A DNA stretch of 64,000 nucleotides from a bacterium (GCA_030530385.1 JAUMVB010000002.1:1-64000), one strand, 5' to 3'; counted from the first letter of the stretch, positions 16,754 through 26,646 are shown. Program-made: numbers and translations. Notes: generated by a model from the sequence alone, not told the origin.

Positions 16754-19603
16754 TTATAAATCTCCAATATAATCTTTAGGATTTTTTCTTCCAGCTTTCC
16801 AATCTGACCAAATTGGTTGACCTTCTGTTATTTCTAGGTGAACATGAGAAACTGTTCCTTTTGCATATCCCTCATCTCCAACGGTTCCAATCTGTTGTCC
16901 TTTTTTAACCTTATCTCCAACTTTTACGCTTCCTGATTGGTTATGACAATATACAGAATAGATATTATTCGCATGCTTAATTTCTATTTGTGCCGGCCCA
17001 CATCCGACTGAAGGTGCTGCCATTGTGACTTCCCCGTCAGCTATGGCGTGTAGAGGTGTGCCTATATTAGCCCAGATATCAAGACCTGTGTGCCAGCCTT
17101 GATGGAGGGGGACAGAGCTTGGACCATATTCAGTCTGTCCGGTAACTTTTGATTTTTCAACAGGCCAGACAAAATCACCTTTTCCACTTAATGCTGAATT
17201 AGTACTTCCCGATGAACTACCGCCTCCACTATTGTTACTTGGATTTAGATCATCATCCATTCCATCTTGAGCTCTTACACTTGTCATGAATGATGAATAA
17301 TAAGCCGTTTTTATATCATCTTTTTGAACACATCCTAATCCCATTTCGTCTAATGTTTCGCCAACACCAAGAGAACTGCCTCTTTCGTAGCAATGTTTTT
17401 TATACTTATCAAGACCTGATCCTGAGATTATTGCATCTAGAGGATTATTTTCTCCCTTATTTGAATCTAAGCTACCCTCAGCGACTAGGAAATCTATTAC
17501 TTCATCCATGCTTTTTGTATTGGTTTGAGTTGATACTCCGGTATAAGGATTACAGAATGGATCTGTTGCAACGCCTATATCTATCATATCTGCATCCTGG
17601 CAAATTTCCATGTTGGCTTTAAATCCAGCAGCATCAGCGGCGCTAGCACTTGGTAAAATGGAAGATAAAGAGCGGCTTGCGATTGAAGCTATTGATGGTA
17701 TAAATCCACCAATTGTTGCCAATTGTTGATTATAAGGAATTGCGCTACTGATTATTGAGCCAAAAAAGGTGTGTCGTGATGAAATATCAAATGGACTTAG
17801 TGTAGCTCTTTCATCTTCTGCTATTCGTGCAATACGAGTTTCATTCTGTTGATAAAATGCTAGTGCTTGAGTTTTATCTAATGCCCCACTTCCGCCAGTT
17901 ATTGTATTTTTGCTCATGAGAGACCCAGATCCTGACATGACGGCGTTTCCGTAGTCTTCTCCCGTGATTCCTTTTTTAACAACTATTCCTGCTATTAGTT
18001 CTGGTAGATCTTTTAATACTGTACTGACCACTTCACTAACAACTAAACCAAGCGCAAAATCAGCCACGGCAGCTAATAAACCACCTGTAAAAAAAGTAAT
18101 TGCAAAATCTACTGCATCATTTTGGAGGATTTTACATCCGATACTAAATCCAGAATTTCGAGCTCCTCGTCTAAATTGTGCGAAAGTTTTTGCTATCCAC
18201 CCCAATGCTCCATTAGAGTATTTACTTGCAGATTTATCAAGGTTACCAATACTATCATTATAAGCTAAAGCGCGATAACCTTGAGAGTCTGTAGCTGCGG
18301 TGATTTTTGCTTTACCTAAACCTGCTAATTGATTTCCTATAGAAGTGACTTCGTTTGGTGATGCATGGCCAGCTTTAATTTTAGAGGCCATACTTAAAAA
18401 TTTCATCGCAAAAGTTGCTAACTTAACTGCTCGAACGGTCTTAACTCCACTATAGAAGAAATTTCCGATAGAATACGCTAAGCATGGTAATTGAGCTACG
18501 CCAGTTTTACCTAATAAGTCTTTAATTTTTGAATTTTTAGCTTTGATACCGACATCTGTATCTACGTCTGCCTCGTTGGCTATTTTTTTGCTTTCTTCGA
18601 AAAATTCTTCGCCCTTCTTTTTGGTTTCTTCTGATTTATTTTTAATATCTTCATCCTCACTGTCTGATGATTGACTTTTAGACGAGGGAGTTTCTCCAGT
18701 TGAGTTAGTTTCTTTTACAGTATCCTCAGAAATCTTTTCAGGTGGTTTATTGTTTTCTTCCCCGCTAACACCTCTAACTTTGAAAATTGATCTAAATTTT
18801 TTAGCTACACTATCACGGAAACTGGCAAATTTACCTTGGTAGGCCTTGTTTAGGTTTGAGCGAAGGTTAACATCATTTTTCATCATGAATGTAAGATTGT
18901 CAGAGTCTATTTTTACTCCATTTTTTATATCTGGGTGAGATAAGCTTGTGATGCGTTTTTTTCCGGTAATGGTTGGGTTATCTACATCAACTTCAACTTT
19001 AAACCCAGCTTTCTCGAGTTTTGCTAATTGCTTATCTGAGATAGCTTCAAATTTACACATTACTTTGATAGCACCACACTTAACTGACTTTTTAATTTTT
19101 GAATTAAAAATTGCGTCGGTACTGTATTCTAGGCTTGAAGCTGTAGAATTTATTTTTTCAGTGACAATTTGCATTACATGAATTGGCATAACTCCTGTAA
19201 CTAGCATTGAGAAAGCACCTATTAATGCTGAAGCACCACCACCAACAATAGCCGCTGCTATAGCTGCTTTTTTAGTGCGAAACTTACCTTTTATACCAGA
19301 GGAATTTGATTGTTTATTTCTAGTTGCCCAACTTCCGCCTTTGTCGTCTTTTCGGCCGGTGACATTATTTACGAATGGTTGATTTTCTTTGGAGAGAATT
19401 TCATTTTCGGACGATTTATTTGATGAGGTTGCGGAATTTTCTGCTGAATCTAAAAGCTGGGGATTATAATCCTTGGATTTGATGGCCTCATTATTGCTAA
19501 ATCCTCCATAATCACCGCGAATAGATTCGTTGATTCCGAAATCATCATTACTTACGATTGAGCGATTGCCGTCTTCATCGCGCTGTCCGTCAAAAACTCC
19601 CAT
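16754..19603 (-). CDS. Large secretion-locus membrane protein with C-terminal M23 metallopeptidase
   Basis: The 949-residue protein has a polar N-terminus of about 110 residues and a membrane helix (AAIAAAIVGGGASALIGAF). A long middle part holds an acidic, Ser/Lys-rich stretch (about 285-345) and a second hydrophobic region (FFTGGLLAAVADFALGLVV). The last ~135 residues are an M23/LytM peptidase with HTGLDIW and HVHLEI zinc motifs, a family that cuts peptide cross-links in peptidoglycan. It abuts the lysozyme/SGNH gene without spacing and follows virB4 by 42 bases. It probably combines a VirB8/VirB6-like envelope scaffold with wall opening; the scaffold role is inference. Confidence 0.72.
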   Translation of the reverse strand: MGVFDGQRDEDGNRSIVSNDDFGINESIRGDYGGFSNNEAIKSKDYNPQLLDSAENSATSSNKSSENEILSKENQPFVNNVTGRKDDKGGSWATRNKQSNSSGIKGKFRTKKAAIAAAIVGGGASALIGAFSMLVTGVMPIHVMQIVTEKINSTASSLEYSTDAIFNSKIKKSVKCGAIKVMCKFEAISDKQLAKLEKAGFKVEVDVDNPTITGKKRITSLSHPDIKNGVKIDSDNLTFMMKNDVNLRSNLNKAYQGKFASFRDSVAKKFRSIFKVRGVSGEENNKPPEKISEDTVKETNSTGETPSSKSQSSDSEDEDIKNKSEETKKKGEEFFEESKKIANEADVDTDVGIKAKNSKIKDLLGKTGVAQLPCLAYSIGNFFYSGVKTVRAVKLATFAMKFLSMASKIKAGHASPNEVTSIGNQLAGLGKAKITAATDSQGYRALAYNDSIGNLDKSASKYSNGALGWIAKTFAQFRRGARNSGFSIGCKILQNDAVDFAITFFTGGLLAAVADFALGLVVSEVVSTVLKDLPELIAGIVVKKGITGEDYGNAVMSGSGSLMSKNTITGGSGALDKTQALAFYQQNETRIARIAEDERATLSPFDISSRHTFFGSIISSAIPYNQQLATIGGFIPSIASIASRSLSSILPSASAADAAGFKANMEICQDADMIDIGVATDPFCNPYTGVSTQTNTKSMDEVIDFLVAEGSLDSNKGENNPLDAIISGSGLDKYKKHCYERGSSLGVGETLDEMGLGCVQKDDIKTAYYSSFMTSVRAQDGMDDDLNPSNNSGGGSSSGSTNSALSGKGDFVWPVEKSKVTGQTEYGPSSVPLHQGWHTGLDIWANIGTPLHAIADGEVTMAAPSVGCGPAQIEIKHANNIYSVYCHNQSGSVKVGDKVKKGQQIGTVGDEGYAKGTVSHVHLEITEGQPIWSDWKAGRKNPKDYIGDL

Positions 19604-19645
19604 AATTATACCTCTATTTTATCACAAGCTTAAATTAAAACAAAA

Positions 19646-21508
19646 TTAGAATAAATCTCCGGCATCGGCATATCCATTATTCATCCCATTGTCGTTTCGT
19701 CTCTGTTCTTTTTGGTTGGGATTTGTTGTTATGAGCTGATGCTCAGTGTCGCTAGCAATCACCTGAATATGAACGTGATTTGAACCTGCAAAAAATAAAC
19801 CTTGGCCTACTGGGAAGTTAGCTAGTCGCTTTCTCTCTTCCTCAGTTAGCTTAAAGACGTCACTTAACACATCAACTGCACTAGACGATTGTTTTAATAG
19901 AAGCTGCATAGAACTGTTGGAAACAATCGCGCGTCCCATTTTTGAGCCCATAAAATCTTCAACATCCTGAGAAATTGTAGTAAGTCCAAGATAGTATTTT
20001 CGGGCACGTTTTGCTAAACTAAACAAGAAGTTAGCTGAATCATCGTATTGCATTAACTGCCAAGCCTCATCAACAATCAACATTCGTTTTCGCTGATCTG
20101 TACGCACAATATTCCAGACGTGAGAAAGGACAATATACATAGCTACTGGCCGAAGATCATCCTCGAGATCACGAATATTAAATACGACCATTGGGTTATT
20201 TATATCAATGTTTGATTGTTGTGAGAAAATACCAGCGAAAGTTCCTGTAGTGTATTTTCGTAGGCGTTGTGCTAATTGTGGACCCGTTCCTCCCATATGG
20301 ACTAAAGTGTCGTATAGATTAGCGATAGTTGGTGGTGTGGAATTGTGGGTTAATGGGTCGGACGTAATTCCGGCACGTGCATAAGTATCGATTAGAGCTT
20401 GATCTAAATCTGCCTCCTCTGCTGGAGATAATCCTATTTGTTGTCCTCTTGAGGCGCCACCAAGCATCAAACGGAATAACCCATGCAGGGTAATAATGTT
20501 AGCACGAAGAGCATTATCAGCTTCGTCGCTATCGATTACGCGCGGTAAATCGAATGGATTAATCCGTGTATCGCTATTTAAACTCAAACGAATATAACTA
20601 CCACCAACCGCGTCGCTAAGTTTTTGATATTCGTTTTCAGGGTCAATAATTATAACATCTGATCCCATCATCATCGTACGGAGCGCTTCGAGCTTAACTG
20701 TAAAAGATTTACCCGCACCAGATTTAGCAAAAACCACCATGTTAGCGTTCTCGAGTGTGAAGCGGTCGAAAATTACCAAACCATTGTTATGCATATTTAC
20801 GCCATAAAGAACACCGTTTTCTTGAGTTAGGTCGGCCGAAGTAAATGGAAATGAAGTAGAAATTGCGCCAGTATTCATATTGCGACGAATCTGTAGTTGG
20901 TCGTTCATTTGCGGTACGGATGCATTTAGTCCTTGTTCTTGCTGGGAGGAGGCTACTTTTGAATAGATCAATTGCTGACCGAGCATTGTTTCAATTTTAT
21001 TCCGTACAAAATTCAACTCATCCATAGAATCGGCGTAAAGTGTAATATAAAAACCAAATCGGAAAAATTTTTCAGCACCAACTTGTAGTTGATCGCGCAA
21101 TTCTTCGGCGTCTTGGTAAGCCGCTTCAAGTGATGGATCACGTGTTTTACCTTTTTCTGTATTTATATTCATTGAGGCTTCAAGCTGGGTAACTTTTCGG
21201 CGAAGATTTTTCATAACAACTTCAGTTTCTACTGGATAAATAAACATCGATAAATCTAAAACTTCATCGGCGTTAATTAATCCTGAAAGCCAACCAGTAT
21301 AAAGCTGGCGCGGATAGCCATAGATATAGAGAGTTTGACCATATTTAGTACCTAGCCGAAAATAACTTGAATGTAATTCAAGGCTTGATGGTGCTATCAA
21401 ATCGCGAAGTGTATTAATTCCGGTTAGAAATGCTTGTTCAACTTCGGCTTGTTCTTGTGCACGTTGTTGAGCAGCTATATCAATAGCGGTTTGTTTTTTG
21501 CGCCCCAT
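19646..21508 (-). CDS. virB4: VirB4-type conjugation/secretion ATPase
   Basis: VirB4 ATPases power assembly and transport by type IV secretion systems at the inner membrane. The 620-residue protein has an N-terminal non-catalytic domain, then Walker A FAKSGAGKSFTVKLEA near residue 265. It also has the DPENEY motif, Walker B RKRMLIVDEAWQLMQ near residue 480, the following TISQDVEDF motif and the NSSMQLLLKQS segment. These residues look intact. Its ATG overlaps the stop of the TraC-like gene (TAATG), indicating coupled translation. Confidence 0.93.
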   Translation of the reverse strand: MGRKKQTAIDIAAQQRAQEQAEVEQAFLTGINTLRDLIAPSSLELHSSYFRLGTKYGQTLYIYGYPRQLYTGWLSGLINADEVLDLSMFIYPVETEVVMKNLRRKVTQLEASMNINTEKGKTRDPSLEAAYQDAEELRDQLQVGAEKFFRFGFYITLYADSMDELNFVRNKIETMLGQQLIYSKVASSQQEQGLNASVPQMNDQLQIRRNMNTGAISTSFPFTSADLTQENGVLYGVNMHNNGLVIFDRFTLENANMVVFAKSGAGKSFTVKLEALRTMMMGSDVIIIDPENEYQKLSDAVGGSYIRLSLNSDTRINPFDLPRVIDSDEADNALRANIITLHGLFRLMLGGASRGQQIGLSPAEEADLDQALIDTYARAGITSDPLTHNSTPPTIANLYDTLVHMGGTGPQLAQRLRKYTTGTFAGIFSQQSNIDINNPMVVFNIRDLEDDLRPVAMYIVLSHVWNIVRTDQRKRMLIVDEAWQLMQYDDSANFLFSLAKRARKYYLGLTTISQDVEDFMGSKMGRAIVSNSSMQLLLKQSSSAVDVLSDVFKLTEEERKRLANFPVGQGLFFAGSNHVHIQVIASDTEHQLITTNPNQKEQRRNDNGMNNGYADAGDLF

Positions 21509-22278
21509 TATTTTTCTCCTTTCGGTTCGTCTGCTTTAGAAACATACAGAGATGCTAGTTGCTTGAAATCGCCAAGTGGCTCATAAACGGAAGTGTCAGG
21601 ATTGTAAAAGTTATAATAAAGCTGTCCAAGCTCTTTAGTGTTGAGCTGAACGCTCTTGATTCCAATTTGGAATAATCCTCCTGTAATTGAGTCTACCCGT
21701 TTTTTCATTTCGTCAAGTGCAGTGTCCCAAGTATTGCGATTAATTTTAGTTACATTGGCGGATGGCTTTGCAAAAATCTTACCAAAAAATCCTTTTGCTT
21801 GCTCTTTTATTTTAGCAGCATCGCCTGATGGATAATATGGAATCACTACAAAGAAAGACTTATCCATGATATTAGCACTTTGTGAAAGATTATCGATAAA
21901 ATTAATGTAATCTTCCATTAAATCTGAAAGAAGCATATTATCTTGATTACGGTTTAGATCGGCTAGCTTATTTAGATAAGGTTCGATGTCGATTCGTTGT
22001 GAGCGTACTAAAATTTGAATTGGGAAAGTTAGTGAGTTTAAGAAACTTTGATAAGAATACTCGACACCTTCTCGTTCGGTCGAACTCATTAAATCGTAGT
22101 TAATAGATTTACAGGCAATTACTGCTCGAAAAGATCCATCTTTCATCACTACGATACCCTCGCGTATCTCTGCGATTTCTAGTGAATTTTGAGTTGATGC
22201 TTGATTTTGTGATTGGGTAGAATTTTGTTCATTCTGAGAATTCTGTTCTGGTGGTGTAAATTGTTGATTATTATTCAT
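21508..22278 (-). CDS. TraC-like domain protein of the secretion locus
   Basis: A glutamine/asparagine-rich N-terminus of about 30 residues precedes a domain beginning IAEIREGIVVMKDGSFRAVI. This resembles the non-catalytic N-terminal domain of VirB4/TraC proteins and includes SSTEREGVEYSYQSFLNSL. No Walker motif is seen in 256 residues. It sits directly between the PrgI-like gene (one base away) and virB4 (overlapping). Since virB4 downstream has its own N-terminal domain, this is an additional protein and not a broken half. It probably docks on VirB4 at the membrane. Confidence 0.7.
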   Translation of the reverse strand: MNNNQQFTPPEQNSQNEQNSTQSQNQASTQNSLEIAEIREGIVVMKDGSFRAVIACKSINYDLMSSTEREGVEYSYQSFLNSLTFPIQILVRSQRIDIEPYLNKLADLNRNQDNMLLSDLMEDYINFIDNLSQSANIMDKSFFVVIPYYPSGDAAKIKEQAKGFFGKIFAKPSANVTKINRNTWDTALDEMKKRVDSITGGLFQIGIKSVQLNTKELGQLYYNFYNPDTSVYEPLGDFKQLASLYVSKADEPKGEK

Positions 22279-22279
22279 A

Positions 22280-23383
22280 TTACCTCAGTGAAATTATTAC
22301 TTCGTCTTCATTTAGATTTATTTCATTATCTTGCCTGTTTTTAATTCTGTTAGCTTGTCGAGCGAGAGTTTCAACTGATAAATCTTTACCTTCGCTAACT
22401 AACCGTGCAATTTCTGGATCAAGACTTTCTTTTTGTTCTGGAGTATTGTTTGGCGGATTTTGATGATCTAGAGATTGTACTTGTTGAGGTGGTTGTATTG
22501 TGTTTGAACGCCTACCGTCTGGCGAAATAACACTTTGATGTATCGAGTCTGGATATGGGTTATAATGAAGTTTAATGTTGTCGAGATTATCGTTTGGATT
22601 TTGATTTGGCTGAAGCTGGTTGGTTTGGTAGTTTTTGGCTAATGTTTGATTTTGTGGAGAATTCCAACTTAAATACTCATTTTGATTAGAGTATTGAGCT
22701 CGCCCCATAGAATCTTGATAAAGATCAGCGGCGTTAGAAGTAGAAAAAGTCTTATCTTGAATTTGTTCTGCATTATCTTGTGTATAGTCGGCTAAATTGC
22801 GCGCTATATTCATGTTATTTAGAATTTGTTGTTTGCGAATATTGCCATGATTGGTGAGCATCATATCAATTCTATCAGCTCGATGATTTTCGAAAATATC
22901 GCTCATTTGTTGGCTTTCATAAAAAACATCTTGTTGGATATTCCCTTGTTGTGAGACTGCGTGTTTGATGGCCCATCCTTCGGTATCAACAATATCCGCT
23001 AAATAACTAAGACGACGAGAGGCTTCATCTCGACCTATATTTTTAGTAAGTCTTTCATCTGATTTATTTGGAGCGGAAATCTCTATTAGATGTTCAATTC
23101 CATCAGCTAGCCATATTCTTTTGTTTGGTTTTATGTAGAAACTTAAAACTGCCGCTAAATATAATTCCATCGGCTGTTCTTTTTTTAATGGTAGAGCTAA
23201 AACTAAAAAGAAAATTAAAAATGGCGCTGGTATTATTATTAGACCTGGAAAAACTTGATAAAGAAGAAATCCTAAAAATAATAATCCCGCCGAAATCATT
23301 AAATAAATAAATTGGCGGAAATTAAACGGACCGAGTAACTTATCATCGGCCTCAACATCTTGAGGAACTTTATAAACACTCAC
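22280..23383 (-). CDS. PrgI/VirB3-like membrane protein with long Gln/Asn-rich tail
   Basis: The first ~110 residues match PrgI-family proteins, the Gram-positive counterparts of VirB3. They have KVPQDVEADDKLLGPFNFRQ and two membrane helices (FIYLMISAGLLFLGFLLYQV and IIIPAPFLIFFLVLAL), then FYIKPNKRIWLADG. The remaining ~250 residues are low in complexity and rich in Gln and Asn, an unusual extension. GTG at 23383 is taken as start because it gives the conserved N-terminus. It begins a run of five tightly spaced genes. A terminator separates it from the VirB6-like gene upstream. Confidence 0.8.
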   Translation of the reverse strand: MSVYKVPQDVEADDKLLGPFNFRQFIYLMISAGLLFLGFLLYQVFPGLIIIPAPFLIFFLVLALPLKKEQPMELYLAAVLSFYIKPNKRIWLADGIEHLIEISAPNKSDERLTKNIGRDEASRRLSYLADIVDTEGWAIKHAVSQQGNIQQDVFYESQQMSDIFENHRADRIDMMLTNHGNIRKQQILNNMNIARNLADYTQDNAEQIQDKTFSTSNAADLYQDSMGRAQYSNQNEYLSWNSPQNQTLAKNYQTNQLQPNQNPNDNLDNIKLHYNPYPDSIHQSVISPDGRRSNTIQPPQQVQSLDHQNPPNNTPEQKESLDPEIARLVSEGKDLSVETLARQANRIKNRQDNEINLNEDEVIISLR

Positions 23384-23439
23384 AGTGCGCCCACTTCTCC
23401 CTTCATTCTTATGTTTTATTATAGCAGATTATAATGAAA

Positions 23440-23470
23440 AAAAAAGCCTTTCAATATGAAAAGCTTATTT
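23440..23470 (-). terminator. Terminator after the VirB6-like gene
   Basis: On the minus strand AAGCTTTTC and GAAAGGCTT form a stem with one mismatch around ATATT, followed by a run of nine T residues. It overlaps the VirB6-like stop codon. Confidence 0.7.
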
Positions 23471-26107
23471 TTTAGTTTTAATATTTGACATGTCGGACGG
23501 TTGAACTCCAACTGTATTACCAACTCGATGGATTTCATCACCAAGATTAGCATTAATTTTGTTGAAAAGTTTTTGGTTGTCATTAATATCTTTGATACTC
23601 TTTTCGAGATTTTTAAGAACATGAGCACCATCAATTTCTTTATATTTACCACTTTTAATGTCGGATAGAATGTTGTTGCTGAGCATGAATTTAACAGCAC
23701 TATCATCCATAGTAGCTAGAGATTCACCGCTAATTTTATTCATAGATTTAGCTAATTCAACCATGGAAGTATCAAAGTCTGTGATTGCCCCAGACGCGAT
23801 CGCATTCTTGAACCCGGCGCCAAGAATTTTAGCGCCATCCTTCTTACCAGACTTATCCCATGCATCAGCGTTGGCTCCACTAATACTTGCTAATTTTTTG
23901 TTAGTCAATGCCTTGAAAGAATCGCCGAAATCAGCTGCTGCGTGCCAATCTTCAGCTACAGCTTCACGCCAAGTGTCGCTAACTTCAAGTTTAAAACCGT
24001 TAACTTTCAATTTTTCACCATCGTTCTTATTTAAGAAAATATCATCACGGTCTTCTTTAGACATTTTAAGATGTTTTGATAGATTACGAAGTGCGGCAAC
24101 TTCATCGTTATGAATTTTCTTTGATTGATCAAAAGCTGCTCCTAGAGCTATACTTCTACCGGTATTTCCACGTTGACCTTCTGATATTGATTGATAATGA
24201 TCATCCGCCTGAAGATTGTTAGCCAGCGAATCAGCAATCATAGCTTTGTTGTTTTGTTCAGCTAATTTATGAGCATTAGCAGTATTCATTGTATCGAATA
24301 TTCGAGTAGCTACCGAACCAAAATTCTTACGTAGATCTTCTGGGTTTGAGATTTTAACTTCACCATCAGTAATTTTAATGCCTTTTTTAAGTTCAGTGAG
24401 AATTTCAGCATTTAGACCGGATATTGCTGCATTTTTACGATTTGTAGAGTTTGCGATTTCTTGCGCTACTAAATTCTCTTGAAATGCGGTGTTATTTTTA
24501 AGAACGGAATTAAGAGCATTAGGATCTGTACCGAGACGCGAAGTAGCCTCTTCAATCTGTTTAGCTTCCATATTGTCGAAACGAGATTGCTGATATTGTT
24601 CGCCAATAGATTTAGCTGAATTAACTCGACGAGAGCGATTGAACTTTACCTGATGAGCCTTAGCTGTTAAGCTATTTGGATTATCTCTAATTTTTTGGTT
24701 AGTTCTAATATCCATTTGGTCTTTGAGGAATTTTTTAGAAGTATCGATTGGTCCTTTATTAGGATTATTAATCATGCCGGCAAACTTGCCTAGTAGATTT
24801 CCGCTTAGTTTCATGATCGTTGGTGTAATTGCGAGTGGTACAACTTGAACGACCATCCCTAAAATTAAGGTTACGATATTACCATTAGCGTTAGCAATAA
24901 TCGCAATTCCTGCTAATTGCGAGCCGCCAAAAAGTAAGGCGATAAGTGGATACATTACTAGCATTGTAGTGAATAAATCTTTCCATTTATCGAACCATTT
25001 TTCAGTATTTGGCCAAATATTAGCAACAAAAGCTAAAGGCGCTAAGAATATTAAAACAGTAATAATTGCTTGGCGAGCAGCTAAAATTACAACTGCTACA
25101 AAAACTGAATATAAGACAATTAAGAGTACGAACATCATCATTAAGCCAAGATTTTGCGGGCCTCCCGCAAGAACAAAACTCCATACACCCATAGTTATGG
25201 CTCCAGCTCCACTCAATATACCAACTACTAGACTTTTCCAGGAGAGAGCTTCAATTTGAATACCGGAACCGCTTTCAAAGATATCTTTTCGAACTCCAAC
25301 TAATAAATCTTGCAGTCTAACTCCTAAAATATTTGATAAATCAACCGCTAGTGCGCATATATAATAAGAAACGTTAATTAGAATTGCTGCAATAATTAAT
25401 TTCGGAAGCATTTTTTTAATGCCATAATTTGAGATGCCGACATTAGTGATTTGAGAATAAATTATTAAAATAAAAACAATCACGAAGAAAATATTCGCAA
25501 TATTGCGCATATAGTCCCAAACTCGATAAAGACCGGACTTGTCTGATGTTTGGAGTGGTTGAACTTTAAGGAAATCACTTACAATATTGTAAAGCCCATC
25601 CATTGCTCCAGCTAAAGTATTAGAAATCATACAAACTGCCCATCCGCCACCGCCTTCAATTGCGCAAGAAGTTTCGGATTTAGTTGGGTCTGTTTCGCTT
25701 ATCCCTTGACCAGTAATTGATTCGGTTTGACCTTCTTGTTTATAATTACCGGTAACTGATACTTTAAATTTATAAAGTTTACCTTCTATTTTGTCTGAAT
25801 CGGTTGACTTAACTGAAATAACTTCAGCGGTTTGCTCACCACCAGCTGTAGCTTGAGAAGTATTAATAAAAGCTGTGCCCCCTTGTGTATCTTTTGGTAA
25901 TCTAGAGGTATCAGTAGTCTTGGTAAATGTTTTTTGGTTATAGACTATAGCATTTTTATATGAATTTGCCCATTTTGCGCCTTCTAGAGCAAAAGTTCGG
26001 GTAAAATTAAAAATTCCCAGCGTTATTGCTGAAATAATAGATGCTATCAAGAAAACATTTATTCTTCGTCGAGAAATTTTCCTCAAATTTTCCACGATTG
26101 TTATCAT
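23465..26107 (-). CDS. VirB6/TrbL-like polytopic membrane protein
   Basis: The protein (880 residues from ATG at 26107) has a signal-anchor (VFLIASIISAITLGIF) and roughly seven further hydrophobic segments between residues 200 and 460. Examples are IFFVIVFILIIYSQI and LGLMMMFVLLIVLYSVFVAV. A long polar, helical C-terminal half of about 400 residues follows, probably cytoplasmic. This is the layout of VirB6/TrbL channel components in Gram-positive-type secretion systems. The upstream ATG at 26125 is rejected because the -10 box overlaps it. The gene is divergent from the VirB2-like cluster and upstream of PrgI-TraC-VirB4. Confidence 0.75.
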   Translation of the reverse strand: MITIVENLRKISRRRINVFLIASIISAITLGIFNFTRTFALEGAKWANSYKNAIVYNQKTFTKTTDTSRLPKDTQGGTAFINTSQATAGGEQTAEVISVKSTDSDKIEGKLYKFKVSVTGNYKQEGQTESITGQGISETDPTKSETSCAIEGGGGWAVCMISNTLAGAMDGLYNIVSDFLKVQPLQTSDKSGLYRVWDYMRNIANIFFVIVFILIIYSQITNVGISNYGIKKMLPKLIIAAILINVSYYICALAVDLSNILGVRLQDLLVGVRKDIFESGSGIQIEALSWKSLVVGILSGAGAITMGVWSFVLAGGPQNLGLMMMFVLLIVLYSVFVAVVILAARQAIITVLIFLAPLAFVANIWPNTEKWFDKWKDLFTTMLVMYPLIALLFGGSQLAGIAIIANANGNIVTLILGMVVQVVPLAITPTIMKLSGNLLGKFAGMINNPNKGPIDTSKKFLKDQMDIRTNQKIRDNPNSLTAKAHQVKFNRSRRVNSAKSIGEQYQQSRFDNMEAKQIEEATSRLGTDPNALNSVLKNNTAFQENLVAQEIANSTNRKNAAISGLNAEILTELKKGIKITDGEVKISNPEDLRKNFGSVATRIFDTMNTANAHKLAEQNNKAMIADSLANNLQADDHYQSISEGQRGNTGRSIALGAAFDQSKKIHNDEVAALRNLSKHLKMSKEDRDDIFLNKNDGEKLKVNGFKLEVSDTWREAVAEDWHAAADFGDSFKALTNKKLASISGANADAWDKSGKKDGAKILGAGFKNAIASGAITDFDTSMVELAKSMNKISGESLATMDDSAVKFMLSNNILSDIKSGKYKEIDGAHVLKNLEKSIKDINDNQKLFNKINANLGDEIHRVGNTVGVQPSDMSNIKTKK

Positions 26108-26115
26108 ATGTGTTA

Positions 26116-26144
26116 ATTTTAGCATAAATAACTATTTTTGTCAA
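26116..26144 (-). promoter_or_regulatory. Promoter of the VirB6-like gene
   Basis: TTGACA (26144-26139), 17 bp and TAAAAT (26121-26116) on the minus strand end eight bases before the ATG at 26107. It lies back to back with the promoter of the plus-strand VirB2-like cluster. Confidence 0.72.
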
Positions 26145-26176
26145 CTTTATATGATATCTAAAATGTACGAAAATAC

Positions 26177-26205
26177 TTGCGTTTTCTCTTGATATAGGGT
26201 AAAGT
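26177..26205 (+). promoter_or_regulatory. Promoter of the VirB2-like cluster
   Basis: TTGCGT (26177-26182), 17 bp and TAAAGT (26200-26205) lie nine bases before the ATG at 26215. The gap holds the weak ribosome-binding sequence TAGG. Confidence 0.5.
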
Positions 26206-26214
26206 ATAGGTAAT

Positions 26215-26643
26215 ATGAATAAAATAAACATAATTAGTAAAATTTTTATAATTTTTGTGGCTATTTTTAGCTTTAATGCTATTGCCTTAAATAGATCATT
26301 TGCTGCTCCTATAGATCAAGACGGTAATAGTACAAGTAAGGAAAAACAAAATAGCAGTCAAGAAGGTGGTCAAGATGGGTGTGCTTCTACATCTATTCTT
26401 GATGGATGCTGGCAAATTGAAGATATTCTAAACCTTATTTTAACAACTTTAACTATTGGCGCTGGGGTCATGGCAACTGGGTCGATAATTGTTGCGGGGG
26501 CAATTTATGTAACGGCGCGAGATAACGCTAGTCAAGTCCAAAAAGCTAAAACTATGATTTTTAATACTATAATTGGAATTATTATATATTCATTTTTCTG
26601 GGCGATTATGCAATGGATAATTCCAGGAGGGATAGGAGGTTAA
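26215..26643 (+). CDS. VirB2-like two-helix protein 1 (most divergent)
   Basis: The 142-residue precursor has a signal peptide (IFIIFVAIFSFNAIALNRSFA). A polar Gln/Ser-rich part with two cysteines follows, then two membrane helices joined by a short loop (TARDNASQVQKAKTM). The pattern of two helices with a conserved AK in the loop matches the other cluster members, but the second helix ends WAIMQWI instead of the usual AIVNFV. Family members are taken as VirB2/TrbC-like pilin subunits. It is followed three bases later by the next copy. Confidence 0.65.
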   Translation: MNKINIISKIFIIFVAIFSFNAIALNRSFAAPIDQDGNSTSKEKQNSSQEGGQDGCASTSILDGCWQIEDILNLILTTLTIGAGVMATGSIIVAGAIYVTARDNASQVQKAKTMIFNTIIGIIIYSFFWAIMQWIIPGGIGG

Positions 26644-26646
26644 ATA

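Noticed and set aside
17290-18263. Plus-strand open frames within the M23 protein gene
   Set aside because: They are antisense shadows with low-complexity composition and no start signals. The minus-strand frame carries clear domains.
21508-22278. The TraC-like protein as the broken-off front half of VirB4
   Set aside because: The downstream VirB4 (620 residues) has its own N-terminal domain before the P-loop, and the two frames overlap by a TAATG junction typical of coupled genes, not of a frameshift.
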